Origin: Friedmanniella luteola
Lineage (GTDB): Bacteria; Actinomycetota; Actinomycetes; Propionibacteriales; Propionibacteriaceae
Assembly: GCF_900105065.1 (NCBI RefSeq)
Contig: NZ_LT629749.1
Location: 3,224,001-3,288,000, forward strand
DNA length: 64,000 bases
Direction of reading: 5' to 3'
Of this stretch, positions 1 to 7,669 are shown in pieces; the first letter of the stretch is position 1, and every line of letters begins with the position of its first letter. Under the pieces are notes generated by a model. That model was given only the letters and a program-made list of their open reading frames with translations. It ran no database searches and was not told where the DNA came from. Both the position numbers and the translations under genes were made by a program.

Positions 1-384
1 CTGGGCGGCCCGGAGCAGCACGAGCAGGACCGGCGCCGCCAGACCGATGCTGGCGTACCCCGGCAGGAGGCCGACCCCTGCGGTCGCGCCGGTCATCAGC
101 AGGATGACGACGACCAGCACGGAGCGCCGGCCGCGCGTGTCGCCCAGCCTGCCGAAGACCACCGCCCCGACCGGCCGGAGGACCAGAGCGGTCCCGTAGA
201 CGGCGAACGCGGCCGAGAGAGCGGTCGCCGCGTCCGCCGCCGGGAAGAACACCGCGCCGATGACGGTCGCCAACGCCCCGTAGACGGCGTAGTCGTACCA
301 CTCGGCCGCGTTGCCGATGCACGCAGCCGCGACGGCCCGGCGCACCGTGCTCCGCGCCTCGACGGGCTCCCGGACGATCGCCAT
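1..384 (-). CDS. MFS transporter, metabolite:H+ symporter type (C-terminus beyond window)
   Basis: Only the N-terminal 128 residues lie in the window; the gene runs off the left edge. The protein begins MAIVREPVEARS and soon gives NAAEWYDYAVYG, the hallmark at the first transmembrane helix of the metabolite:H+ symporter (MHS) branch of the major facilitator superfamily (ShiA/KgtP/ProP relatives). A second signature follows about 45 residues later, RPVGAVVFGRLGDTRGRR, the conserved loop 2-3 motif. At least three membrane helices are visible. The family imports organic acids, osmolytes or similar small metabolites with protons across the cytoplasmic membrane; the substrate here cannot be told. 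The ATG at 384 gives a normal family N-terminus. Confidence 0.85.
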   Translation of the reverse strand, partial: MAIVREPVEARSTVRRAVAAACIGNAAEWYDYAVYGALATVIGAVFFPAADAATALSAAFAVYGTALVLRPVGAVVFGRLGDTRGRRSVLVVVILLMTGATAGVGLLPGYASIGLAAPVLLVLLRAAQ

Positions 385-602
385 CCACCTGCTCCTGATC
401 GGTGCACCAGAGGATCGGCCCCTGCCGCCCAGGAGCCGGGCACCATGGCGCCCCGGCGTCGAGTCCGGGCGGCGAACGCGGTGTCGGTCCAGGAGCCGTG
501 GAACCGTGACCCGTGAGCCACCCTAGGGGGGCGACGTCGGCTCGGCAGCCGGTACGCGAGACGGCGTCGCGGGAGCGGCCGCTCCTGGTCCTCCCCCCGG
601 GG
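385..602. other. Intergenic region upstream of the MFS gene
   Basis: About 220 bases separate the start of the MFS gene from the end of the next minus-strand gene. I see no convincing coding frame. The promoter of the MFS gene should lie here but no clear -35/-10 pair was recognised. Confidence 0.4.
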
Positions 603-1358
603 TCAGCCCTCGGCCGCGAGCTCGTCGAGGTCGCGCACGGCGTAGCGGTGGTGCTCGGCCTCCTCCTTGAGCACCACCCGCAGGCAGCGGCGCACCACGT
701 ACTCCTGGTCCGGGTACGGGTCCGCCGGCTTGCGACCGCAGACCCGGTCGAGCTCGGCCTCGGTGAGGCCGGTGACGACCCGCCTCATCACCGCCATCCG
801 GGCGAGCCGCGGCCCGAGGACCTCCTCCAGCGTCGGTGCAGCGGCGAGGTCCAGCCCCAGGGCCGCGCTCGCGTCGGCGGGCATGCCGCCCGCGGGCAGG
901 CCCCACGGGTGGTAGGGCCCCTCCTCCTCCAGCACCGCGTTGCCGAGCCAGGCGTCACCGGCGAACAGCAGGTGCCGTTGCGTCTCGACGAACGACCACT
1001 CCCCGTCCACCTGCTCGTGCAGCCGGGGCTCGGGGAGGCGCCTGGCGCGGTCGAGGGTCGTCCGCCACGTCGTCTCGACCGCCTCCCACGCCGCCCGGTA
1101 CCCGGCGACGGTCGTGGCCTCACGCGCCAGCACCCGCGCCGGGTGGCGCCGGTCCAGCTCGGCCTCGACGTACGCCGTGACCTCGACGTCGTTGACCACG
1201 ACGCGCCCGAAGTCGCCCCCCAGCTGCACGTCGCTCCCGTAGCAGTCGACGATCCTCAGACCGCCGACCTCGCAGTCGCGGATCTCGAGGCCGGTGAGAT
1301 CGCTCAGGTGGATGCGGGCGCCACGGAACCGGTCGCTCTGCTCGTGCTCAGCAGCCAT
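603..1358 (-). CDS. DinB-superfamily (mycothiol-dependent/DUF664-like) protein with N-terminal beta-repeat segment
   Basis: A 251-residue protein. The first ~55 residues (FRGARIHLSDLTGLEIRDCEV...GLRIVDCYGSDVQLGG) look like short right-handed beta-helix turns, as in pentapeptide-like repeats. The rest has the four-helix DinB/DUF664 pattern: a tryptophan-rich helix (WRTTLDRARRLPE), then EWSFVETQRHLLFAGDAWL, a typical DinB helix with a metal-ligand histidine, and EEAEHHRYAVRDLDEL near the end. Three spaced histidines would bind a divalent metal as in bacillithiol/mycothiol-dependent enzymes. The ATG at 1358 was chosen because AGGAGA lies about 8 bases upstream; the frame is open further but lacks such a site. 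Reaction unknown. A second, shorter DinB protein lies at 9873-10397. Confidence 0.75.
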   Translation of the reverse strand: MAAEHEQSDRFRGARIHLSDLTGLEIRDCEVGGLRIVDCYGSDVQLGGDFGRVVVNDVEVTAYVEAELDRRHPARVLAREATTVAGYRAAWEAVETTWRTTLDRARRLPEPRLHEQVDGEWSFVETQRHLLFAGDAWLGNAVLEEEGPYHPWGLPAGGMPADASAALGLDLAAAPTLEEVLGPRLARMAVMRRVVTGLTEAELDRVCGRKPADPYPDQEYVVRRCLRVVLKEEAEHHRYAVRDLDELAAEG

Positions 1359-1474
1359 GCGCCCAGTCTCCTGCACCGGCGTGGGCCCCGGCTGGTGCGG
1401 CGCACCGGGCCGGTCGACCCGGACTTCCCTCGACAAGGTGGCCAGCAGCCCACATCATGCATCTGAGGCCCTTG

Positions 1475-2404
1475 ATGCACAAGTCCGACGACGAGCAAGG
1501 CGGAGCCGGTCAGGACAACCCGACCATCGGCGCGGTCAGCCGCGCCCTGGGTGTGCCGGCGCCCACCATCCGCGCGTGGGAGTGGCGCTACCAGCTCCCG
1601 ACCGGACGGCACCGCCCCGGCGGGCAGCGCCGCTACAGCGCGGTGGACGTCGCGGCCCTGACGCGGATGCGGGACGAGATCGCCGCCGGGCGTGGAGCGG
1701 CTGAGGCCGCGGCCCTCGTGACGGCCGCTCTCGCCGCTCCGCCGGCCACGGTCGTCGACCGGCTGGTGGCCGCGACGCACCGGCTCCACACCCAGGGGGT
1801 CGTCGACGCACTGGAGGAGTCCTGCCACCACCACGGCCTGCCGGTGACTCTGGAGCAGGTGGTCCTCCCGGCGTTGCAGGAGATCGGGCGGCGGTGGGCC
1901 GACGGCCGCAGCGACGTGGCTCACGAGCACCTCCTGGCCGGCGCCCTGCAGGGCTGGCTGGCGGCTCAGCAGCTGAAGGCCGGCCCGCCCCGCCGCGCCA
2001 GCACGGTGGTGCTGGCCTGCGGCCCGGACGACCAGCACACCCTCGCCCTGGAGGCCTTCGCCGTGCTGCTGACCGACCAGGGGTTCGACTGCCGCTACCT
2101 CGGCGCCCAGACACCGATCTCGTCGCTGGTCCTGGCCGCTCGGCAGCCCCCCGCTCACGTCGTCGTCGTCGCCTCGCACCTCCCGCGTTACCGGACCCCG
2201 GCCGTCAGGGCCCTGCAGGCCGTGGCCGCCCTGCCCGTCGCCGTGTTCTACGCCGGTGCGGCCTTCGACGACCCCGGGGCACGCCGCGACGTCCCCGGTA
2301 CCTACCTCGACGGCACGCTCTCCGCCGCCACGCGCGCCGTCGCCCAGGCCGCCCACACGATCGCCACCACGCAGGTGCCGGTCGAGCAGGGCCCGGGCGA
2401 CTGA
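1475..2404 (+). CDS. MerR-type regulator with cobalamin-binding domain (CarH/LitR-like, probable B12 photoreceptor)
   Basis: A 309-residue regulator. Residues ~14-75 are a MerR helix-turn-helix (IGAVSRALGVPAPTIRAWEWRYQLP, then a wing and RRYSAVDVAALTRMRDEI). Residues ~90-165 match the helical B12-binding bundle and hold WADGRSDVAHEH, which fits the W-x9-E-H motif (W141, E151, H152) that holds the adenosyl group in CarH. Residues ~175-300 form the Rossmann B12-binding domain with DDQHTLA, a D-x-H-x-x-A version of the usual D/E-x-H-x-x-G, the His (188) being the lower cobalt ligand. Known CarH/LitR proteins repress carotenoid or stress genes in the dark and let go in light. The ATG at 1475 has GAGG about 7 bases upstream; another ATG lies at 1457. 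No carotenoid gene is adjacent, so the target is unknown. Confidence 0.8.
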   Translation: MHKSDDEQGGAGQDNPTIGAVSRALGVPAPTIRAWEWRYQLPTGRHRPGGQRRYSAVDVAALTRMRDEIAAGRGAAEAAALVTAALAAPPATVVDRLVAATHRLHTQGVVDALEESCHHHGLPVTLEQVVLPALQEIGRRWADGRSDVAHEHLLAGALQGWLAAQQLKAGPPRRASTVVLACGPDDQHTLALEAFAVLLTDQGFDCRYLGAQTPISSLVLAARQPPAHVVVVASHLPRYRTPAVRALQAVAALPVAVFYAGAAFDDPGARRDVPGTYLDGTLSAATRAVAQAAHTIATTQVPVEQGPGD

Positions 2405-2473
2405 CCGCCGCGCGGGGTGAGGGAGCCGGCCTGGCCGAGGTGCGCGTCGGAGCAGCAGAGCGCTCGGACCAGC

Positions 2474-2836
2474 TCAGCTGGCCGTGGCGGGAGCCAGGGC
2501 GGCGGCGAGGGCGGTCAGAGCGCCGTCGACGAGGCGGTAGTAGGCCCACCGGCCGCGCTGCTCGCGGGTGATCAGACCGGCGTCGACGAGCTGGCGCATG
2601 TGGTGGGAGACGGTGGGCTGGGACAGCCGGACCGGCTCGACGAGGTCGCAGACGCAGGCGCCGTCGTCCCCGGCGGCCGCGATGAGGGAGAGCAGCCTCA
2701 CGCGGGTCGGGTCGCCGAGCGCCTTGAACACGCGCGCGAGCCGCTCCGCGGCCACGTCGTCCAGCACGCCGGCGGTCAGCGGTGAGCAGCAGCCGGCGAC
2801 GTCGTCGTCGGCGAGCAGCGGCAGCGTGGTGGGCAC
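2474..2836 (-). CDS. arsR: ArsR-family metalloregulatory repressor (first copy)
   Basis: A 120-residue winged-helix repressor of the ArsR/SmtB type. The core reads FKALGDPTRVRLLSLI, then ACVCDLVEPVRLSQPTVSHHMRQLVDAGLI and a wing REQRGRWAYYRL. The CVCDL motif on the sensor helix gives the Cys pair used by ArsR proteins to bind As(III)/Sb(III); an extra Cys pair sits near the N-terminus (AGCCSP, residues ~15-18), as in some actinobacterial ArsR proteins that use N-terminal thiols. It starts with GTG. It is divergent from the monooxygenase gene, with a palindromic site and promoter between them, so it most likely represses both directions until arsenite binds. Confidence 0.9.
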   Translation of the reverse strand: MPTTLPLLADDDVAGCCSPLTAGVLDDVAAERLARVFKALGDPTRVRLLSLIAAAGDDGACVCDLVEPVRLSQPTVSHHMRQLVDAGLITREQRGRWAYYRLVDGALTALAAALAPATAS

Positions 2837-2857
2837 GCTCCGAGTATGCCACTCGTA

Positions 2858-2885
2858 TTGACATCGATCGATGTGTGGCTAGAGT
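2858..2885 (+). promoter_or_regulatory. Promoter of the ArsO-like/MFS operon
   Basis: TTGACA (2858-2863) is followed after 16 bases by TAGAGT (2880-2885), a good sigma-70-type pair about 40 bases before the GTG start. The palindrome at 2861-2874 sits in the spacer, so repressor binding would block RNA polymerase. Confidence 0.65.
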
Positions 2886-2907
2886 CGTCGCATCGACTTC
2901 TTTCGAT
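2861..2907. promoter_or_regulatory. Probable ArsR operator: two palindromes in the divergent ars promoter
   Basis: ACATCGATCGATGT at 2861-2874 is a perfect 14-base palindrome inside the promoter spacer. A second imperfect one, ATCGA-N6-TCGAT, lies at 2892-2907 between the -10 and the start codon. Both share the ATCGA half-site. Position and symmetry fit binding of an ArsR dimer at each; the assignment to ArsR is inference. Confidence 0.6.
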
Positions 2908-2924
2908 AGGTGGAGGTGGGACGG

Positions 2925-4265
2925 GTGGACGAGCTCCCTGTCGTGGTCATCGGTGCCGGACCGCAGGGTCTGGCGGCCGCGGCCCACCTGGTGGGGCGGG
3001 GCGCGCAGGCCTTGGTCCTCGAGGCAGGGGCGGGCCCGGGCGCAGCGGTGCTGGAGTGGGCGCACGTGCGGCTGTTCTCGCCGTGGCCCGAGCTGGTCGA
3101 CCCGGCCGCGGCCCGGCTGCTCGAGCCGACCGGCTGGACCGCCCCGACCGAGGGCTACCCGACCGGCGCGGCGTGGGTGTCCCGGTATCTCGCGCCGCTC
3201 GCGGAGGCGTTGGGTGACCGCGTCCGCTACGGCGCCCGGGTGACGGGCCTGTCGCGGCGGGGGCGGGACCGGTTGGTCACCGCCGGTCGCGAGGACCAGC
3301 CCTTCACGGTGCACCTGGTCGACCCCGACGGCGTGGAGTCGCGGCTGGAGGCCCGGGCCGTCATCGACGCCTCGGGCACCTGGGGGCAGCCGAGCCCGGC
3401 CGGAGCCGACGGGGTGGCGGCGCTCGGGGAGCGCGCGGCGGCCGCTGCAGGTCGGCTGACCTACCGCCCGCCGGCCCCGGCGCAGGTCGCGTCGTGGGCG
3501 GGCCGGCACGTCGTCGTGGTCGGCAGCGGGCACTCCGCCCTGACGGCGGTCAACGACCTCGCCGCGGCCCCCGCGGCCGGCACCCGGGTGACCTGGGTCC
3601 TGCGCCGCGGGCTGGTCGGCGACACCTTCGGCGGAGGGACGGCCGACCAGCTGCCGCAGCGCGGTGCGCTCGGCGCTCGCGCCCGCCAGGCGGTCGAGGA
3701 CGGCCGGGTGAGGATGGTCACCGGCTTCCGGACCGGAGCGCTCGAGCAGACCGGCGCCGGGGTGGTGCTGGTCAGCGAGGACGGCCGCCGCCTGGAGCCG
3801 GCCGATCAGGTGGTCGTGCTCACCGGCTTCCGACCGGACCTGTCGTTCCTGTCGGAGATCCGGCTGGACCTCGACCCGGTGCTGCAGGCACCGCGTCAGC
3901 TGGCCGCCGGGATCGACCCGAACCTGCACTCCTGCGGCAGCGTCCGCCCGCACGGCGCGGCGGAGCTCGCCCACCCCGAGTCAGGCCTGTACCTGGTGGG
4001 GATGAAGGCGTACGGGCGGGCGCCGACGTTCCTGGCCCTGACCGGCTACGAGCAGGTCCGCAGCGTGGTCGCGGAGCTCACGGGCGACCACGCGGGCGCA
4101 GCGCGGGTCGAGCTGACCCTGCCCGACACCGGGGTCTGCGGCGGCGCGGGGCTGTTCGACGACCCCGAGGGCGCCGCGTCCGGCGGCTGCTGCGGACCGG
4201 CCCCGGTCAGCCAGACGTCGGGACCTCAGCTGGTGAGCACCGGGACCCTGCTCAGCGCACCCTGA
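2925..4265 (+). CDS. ArsO-like FAD/NAD(P)-dependent monooxygenase
   Basis: A 446-residue flavoprotein. It opens with the FAD-binding Rossmann motif VVVIGAGPQGLAAAAHL and has a second, NAD(P)-binding dinucleotide motif HVVVVGSGHSALTAVNDLA at about residue 195. Between them sits a monooxygenase-like segment ending IDASGTWGQPSP. The layout is that of flavin-containing monooxygenases, the group that includes ArsO proteins found in ars operons. The tail is unusual: TGVCGGAGLFDDPEGAASGGCCGPAP gives three or four cysteines that could bind arsenic or pass electrons. The GTG at 2925 has GGAGGT seven bases upstream; another in-frame GTG at 2910 lacks a good site. It is first in an operon with the MFS gene 12 bases downstream and is controlled from the ArsR operator. 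Substrate (an arsenical or a dithiol) is not established. Confidence 0.75.
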   Translation: MDELPVVVIGAGPQGLAAAAHLVGRGAQALVLEAGAGPGAAVLEWAHVRLFSPWPELVDPAAARLLEPTGWTAPTEGYPTGAAWVSRYLAPLAEALGDRVRYGARVTGLSRRGRDRLVTAGREDQPFTVHLVDPDGVESRLEARAVIDASGTWGQPSPAGADGVAALGERAAAAAGRLTYRPPAPAQVASWAGRHVVVVGSGHSALTAVNDLAAAPAAGTRVTWVLRRGLVGDTFGGGTADQLPQRGALGARARQAVEDGRVRMVTGFRTGALEQTGAGVVLVSEDGRRLEPADQVVVLTGFRPDLSFLSEIRLDLDPVLQAPRQLAAGIDPNLHSCGSVRPHGAAELAHPESGLYLVGMKAYGRAPTFLALTGYEQVRSVVAELTGDHAGAARVELTLPDTGVCGGAGLFDDPEGAASGGCCGPAPVSQTSGPQLVSTGTLLSAP

Positions 4266-4277
4266 CCGGCGCAGCGC

Positions 4278-5513
4278 ATGGTCTCCGCCCCGACCACGGA
4301 GCCCGTCACGCCGCAGCGTGGCGGGCTCCACCGGGTCCTGGTCACCTTGTGCGTCACCGAGACCACCAGCTGGGGCATCCTCTACTACGCCTTCCCGGTC
4401 CTCGCGGGACGGATCAGCGCTGACACCGGCTGGTCGCTGACCCGGCTGACCGCCGCGTTCTCCCTCGGGCTGGTCGTCTCCGCCGTCCTCGGGATCGGCG
4501 TCGGACGCTGGCTGGACCGGCACGGCCCGCGGTGGCTGATGACCCTCGGCTCTGCGCTGGCCGCCGTCTCCGTCGTCGGGGTGGCGCTGGCGCCGTCGTT
4601 CGGCTGGTTCGTCACCGCGTGGGCGGTGTCGGGGGTGGCGATGAGCGCGGTGCTCTACCCGCCGGCCTTCGCCGCCCTCACCCGCTGGTACGGCGACCGG
4701 CGCGTCCACGCCCTCACGATCTTGACGCTGGCGGCCGGGCTGGCCAGCACGATCTTCGCCCCCGTCACCGCCGGGCTCGCCTCGCGGCTGGACTGGCGGA
4801 GCACCTACCTGGCGCTGGCCGGCCTGCTGGCGGTGGTCACCGTGCCGGCGCACGGGTGGGGACTCCGGCTCGCGTGGCCGCCGCGACCACCCGCGGCGGT
4901 GTCGGCGACCGCGCACGCGCACGCGCCCCGGCGGGTGCTCCGCAGCCGGGCCTTCCTCACGCTGGTGGTGTCGTTCGGCCTGACGTCGCTGACCTCCTAC
5001 GTGGTGGTCGTGAACCTGGTGCCGCTGCTCGGTGAGCGTGGGATCGGGCCGGGGACCGCGGCCGTCGTCCTGGGGGTCGGTGGCGTCGGACAGGTGCTGG
5101 GCCGGCTCAGCCACGCCCCCCTCGCTCGCCGCCTCGGTGTCCGCGCCCGCACGCTCGTGGTGCTCGGGACGGTCGCCCTGACGACCGGGCTGCTCGGGGT
5201 GCTCAGCTGGCTGCCGTCGCTGATCGCGTCCGCGGTCGCGGCCGGCATGGTCCGGGGCATCGTCACCCTGCTGCAGGCGACCGCGGTCACCGACCGGTGG
5301 GGAGCGCGCGACTACGGCACGCTGAGCGGCGTCCTCGCCGCTCCGCTCACCCTCACCACCGCCGTCGCCCCGTTCCTCGGCGCCGCGCTGGCCGTCCTGC
5401 TGGGCAGCTACGCCGCCATGCTCCTCGCCATGGCCGGGGTCGGGCTGGCCGCTGCGGCGCTGAGTCTCGGGTCCGTCCCCCCAGCCCGACCGACGCGACC
5501 ACCACACCCCTGA
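4278..5513 (+). CDS. MFS efflux transporter of the ars island
   Basis: A 411-residue protein with twelve predicted membrane helices. ETTSWGILYYAFPVLAGRISADTGWS at the first helix and GVGRWLDRHGPRWLMTLGS as the loop 2-3 motif mark a major facilitator protein of the monocarboxylate/oxalate-transporter-like branch. It directly follows the ArsO-like gene (12-base gap) and shares its ArsR-controlled promoter, so export of the product of that enzyme or of an organoarsenical is a reasonable guess. It is not accompanied by a glyceraldehyde-3-phosphate dehydrogenase gene, so the ArsJ scheme (export of arseno-phosphoglycerate) does not apply. It converges on arsC, with 53 bases between the stop codons. 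Confidence 0.8.
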   Translation: MVSAPTTEPVTPQRGGLHRVLVTLCVTETTSWGILYYAFPVLAGRISADTGWSLTRLTAAFSLGLVVSAVLGIGVGRWLDRHGPRWLMTLGSALAAVSVVGVALAPSFGWFVTAWAVSGVAMSAVLYPPAFAALTRWYGDRRVHALTILTLAAGLASTIFAPVTAGLASRLDWRSTYLALAGLLAVVTVPAHGWGLRLAWPPRPPAAVSATAHAHAPRRVLRSRAFLTLVVSFGLTSLTSYVVVVNLVPLLGERGIGPGTAAVVLGVGGVGQVLGRLSHAPLARRLGVRARTLVVLGTVALTTGLLGVLSWLPSLIASAVAAGMVRGIVTLLQATAVTDRWGARDYGTLSGVLAAPLTLTTAVAPFLGAALAVLLGSYAAMLLAMAGVGLAAAALSLGSVPPARPTRPPHP

Positions 5514-5566
5514 ACGCTCCTCTCGACGGCGTCACCGCCGGGGGCGGACGGCGGGCGGGGCCGCGG

Positions 5567-5980
5567 TCAGCCCGCCGTGGCCGGGAGGAGCTCGGCGACG
5601 AGGGACTCGACCCGGCGGCGGATCTCGTCCCGGATGGGCCGGACGGCGTCGACACCCCGGCCGGCCGGGTCGTCGAGCACCCAGTCCTCGTACCGCTTGC
5701 CCGGGTAGAACGGGCAGGTGTCGCCGCAGCCCATGGTGATCACGACGTCCGAGGCGATGACGGCCTGGTCGGTCAGGACCTTCGGCTTCTCGGCCGTGAT
5801 GTCGATGCCCAGCTCGGCCATCGCGGCGACAGCGGCCGGGTTGACCTGGTCGGCCGGCTCGGAGCCGGCCGACCGCACGTCCACGCGGCCTCCGGAGAGG
5901 TGGGCGAGGAACGCGGCGGCCATCTGGGACCGGCCGGCGTTGTGGACGCACACGAACAGGACGCTGGGACGCTCACTCAT
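5567..5980 (-). CDS. arsC: Arsenate reductase, low-molecular-weight phosphatase fold
   Basis: A 137-residue enzyme of the thioredoxin/mycothiol-linked ArsC class. The phosphate-binding loop reads VCVHNAGRSQMA (C-x5-R plus S), matching the nucleophilic cysteine and arginine of the low-molecular-weight tyrosine phosphatase fold. MGCGDTCPFYPGKRYEDWVLDDPAG supplies two further cysteines and the general-acid aspartate, as in ArsC and mycothiol-dependent arsenate transferases. It reduces arsenate to arsenite, which the co-transcribed ACR3 pump exports. Its start overlaps the ACR3 stop by four bases (ATGA), so translation is coupled. It is last in the arsR-ACR3-arsC operon. Confidence 0.92.
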   Translation of the reverse strand: MSERPSVLFVCVHNAGRSQMAAAFLAHLSGGRVDVRSAGSEPADQVNPAAVAAMAELGIDITAEKPKVLTDQAVIASDVVITMGCGDTCPFYPGKRYEDWVLDDPAGRGVDAVRPIRDEIRRRVESLVAELLPATAG

Positions 5981-7101
5981 CGGCGTGCTCCTCCAGTCGG
6001 TGCCGCCCGCTCGTCCGGGGCGGCGGGTTCAGGGAACAGGTGCTGACGCGCCCACAGGCTGGCGTAGACCAGGGCGACCAGGGCGGGGACCTCGACCAGC
6101 GGGCCGACGACGCCGGCCAGGGCCTGGCCGGAGGTGACCCCGAAGGTGGCGATGGCCACGGCGATGGCGAGCTCGAAGTTGTTGCCGGCGGCGGTGAAGG
6201 CCAGCGTGGTGGCGCGCGGGTAGCCCATCCTCAGCGCCCGGCCGATCAGCAGGCTGGCGGTGAAGACGACGGCGAAGTAGACCAGCAGGGGCAGCGCGAT
6301 CCGGGCCACGTCGAGCGGCTCGGAGGCGATCGAGTCGCCCTGCAGAGCGAACAGGATCACGATCGTGAACAGCAGGCCGTACAGCGCCCAGGGCCCGATC
6401 CGGGGCAGCACCCGGGCCTCGTACCCGTCCCGGCCCAGCCGCCGCTCCCCCAGCGTCCGGGTGAGGAACCCGGCGACCAGCGGGAGGCCGAGGAAGATCA
6501 GCACGCTCACGGTGATCGACCACACCGAGAACTCCGCCGACGTGGTGGGCAGGCCCAGCCAGGACGGCAGCAGCTGCAGGTAGAACCAGCCCAGCGCACC
6601 GAAGGCCACGACCTGGAACACCGAGTTGATCGCCACCAGCACCGCGGCAGCCTCCCGGTCGCCGCAGGCGAGGTCGTTCCAGATCAGCACCATGGCGATG
6701 CAGCGGGCCAGGCCCACGATGATCAGCCCGGTGCGGTACTCGGGCAGGTCGGCCAGGAACACCCACGCCAGCACGAACATGAAGGCCGGCGCCAGCACCC
6801 AGTTGATGACCAGCGAGGTGACCAGCAGGCGACGGTCGGCGAGCACCCGGTGGGTCTCGTCGTAGCGGACCTTCGCCAGCACCGGGTACATCATCACCAG
6901 CAGCCCCACCGCGATCGGCAGGGACACCGATCCGACCTTCACGGCCTCCAACGCCTGGTCGAGGCCGGGGACGAAACGGCCCAGCAGCAGCCCGAGGGCC
7001 ATCGCGGCGATGATCCAGACGGGCAGGAACCGGTCCGTCGTGGAGAGCCGGGCGGGGGTCTCCTGCGCGCCGGTGGCCAGCTCGGAGGTGGGGGCGCTCA
7101 T
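5977..7101 (-). CDS. acr3: ACR3-family arsenite efflux pump
   Basis: A 374-residue membrane protein with about ten helices. The key ACR3 signature GLARCIAMVLIWNDLACGDREAA carries the conserved cysteine needed for As(III) transport, and AAGNNFELAIAVAIATFG is the second conserved ACR3 motif, in the bile-acid/arsenite transporter fold. The first ~20 residues are cytosolic. It expels arsenite made by ArsC using the proton-motive force. The ATG at 7101 shares one base with the arsR stop codon, and its stop overlaps the arsC start, so the three genes form one tightly coupled unit. The reading frame is open upstream to 7296, but that stretch is the arsR gene in another frame. Confidence 0.93.
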   Translation of the reverse strand: MSAPTSELATGAQETPARLSTTDRFLPVWIIAAMALGLLLGRFVPGLDQALEAVKVGSVSLPIAVGLLVMMYPVLAKVRYDETHRVLADRRLLVTSLVINWVLAPAFMFVLAWVFLADLPEYRTGLIIVGLARCIAMVLIWNDLACGDREAAAVLVAINSVFQVVAFGALGWFYLQLLPSWLGLPTTSAEFSVWSITVSVLIFLGLPLVAGFLTRTLGERRLGRDGYEARVLPRIGPWALYGLLFTIVILFALQGDSIASEPLDVARIALPLLVYFAVVFTASLLIGRALRMGYPRATTLAFTAAGNNFELAIAVAIATFGVTSGQALAGVVGPLVEVPALVALVYASLWARQHLFPEPAAPDERAAPTGGARR

Positions 7102-7478
7102 CAGCAGCTCCTCGACGTGGCTGACCCGGCGGCCGGGGTGATCAGGGCGGCCAGGTCGGTCAGGGCAGCGGGCCGGGCGCGGTAGTACACCCACGTCGCG
7201 CGCTTCTCGCGGTCCAGCAACCCGGCGTCGTGCAGCACCTTGAGGTGGTGGCTGATCGTCGGCTGCGACAGCGCGAAGCAGTCGGTCAGGTCGCACACGC
7301 AGGCCTCACCACCCTCGTGGGAGGCCACGATCGACAGCAACCGCAGGCGCACCGGGTCCGCGAGCGCCTTCAGCAGCGGCGCGATCTGCTCGGCCCGGGA
7401 CTGGCTGATCGGCTCCCGCGACAACGGCGAACAGCACGCCACCGCCTCGACCGGGCTGAGGACGGCAGAGTTGGACAC
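7101..7478 (-). CDS. arsR: ArsR-family arsenic-responsive repressor (second copy)
   Basis: A 125-residue winged-helix protein, first gene of the arsR-ACR3-arsC operon. LKALADPVRLRLLSIV, then EACVCDLTDCFALSQPTISHHLKVLHDAGLLDREKRATWVYYRA, is the standard ArsR core; CVCDL provides the metalloid-binding cysteines and ACCSP near the N-terminus a further pair. It is similar to but clearly different from the arsR at 2474-2836, so the two are probably not a recent duplication. A TCAATATTGA palindrome lies just upstream of the start, suggesting autoregulation. Confidence 0.92.
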   Translation of the reverse strand: MSNSAVLSPVEAVACCSPLSREPISQSRAEQIAPLLKALADPVRLRLLSIVASHEGGEACVCDLTDCFALSQPTISHHLKVLHDAGLLDREKRATWVYYRARPAALTDLAALITPAAGSATSRSC

Positions 7479-7481
7479 TCG

Positions 7482-7491
7482 TCAATATTGA
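7482..7491. promoter_or_regulatory. Probable ArsR operator of the arsR-ACR3-arsC operon
   Basis: TCAATATTGA, a perfect 10-base palindrome, begins 3 bases upstream of the arsR start codon. TCAA-N2-TTGA is the symmetric core often seen in ArsR/SmtB-type operators. It differs from the ATCGA-based operator of the other half of the island, so the two ArsR proteins may not cross-regulate. Confidence 0.6.
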
Positions 7492-7550
7492 CACACCTCG
7501 ATGGAGGCCCGGGGCAGCCCGGGCGTGCACGCGTGCCCGACGGCGCCCTG

Positions 7551-7577
7551 ATCATCAGCCGCGCCGGCGTCGGTCCG
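7551..7577 (+). pseudogene. Fragment of an ANTAR-domain coding sequence (inverted copy of 7798-7825)
   Basis: These 27 bases would encode IISRAGVGP and match, at 26 of 27 positions, the segment of the neighbouring GAF-ANTAR gene that encodes the same peptide, but on the opposite strand. No longer open frame or ANTAR domain surrounds it, so it looks like a small inverted remnant or a local inverted duplication. Confidence 0.4.
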
Positions 7578-7669
7578 TGGTGCGGCCTCGTCGGGCCGCC
7601 GCGACGAGCTCCCCCGAGCGGCGCGCCCTCCCACCACCTCAGCCGTCCCGGACGGCTCACCGCCCGCCG

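Noticed and set aside
4278-5513. ArsJ organoarsenical exporter
   Set aside because: ArsJ works with an adjacent glyceraldehyde-3-phosphate dehydrogenase gene, which is absent; only a general MFS call is supported.
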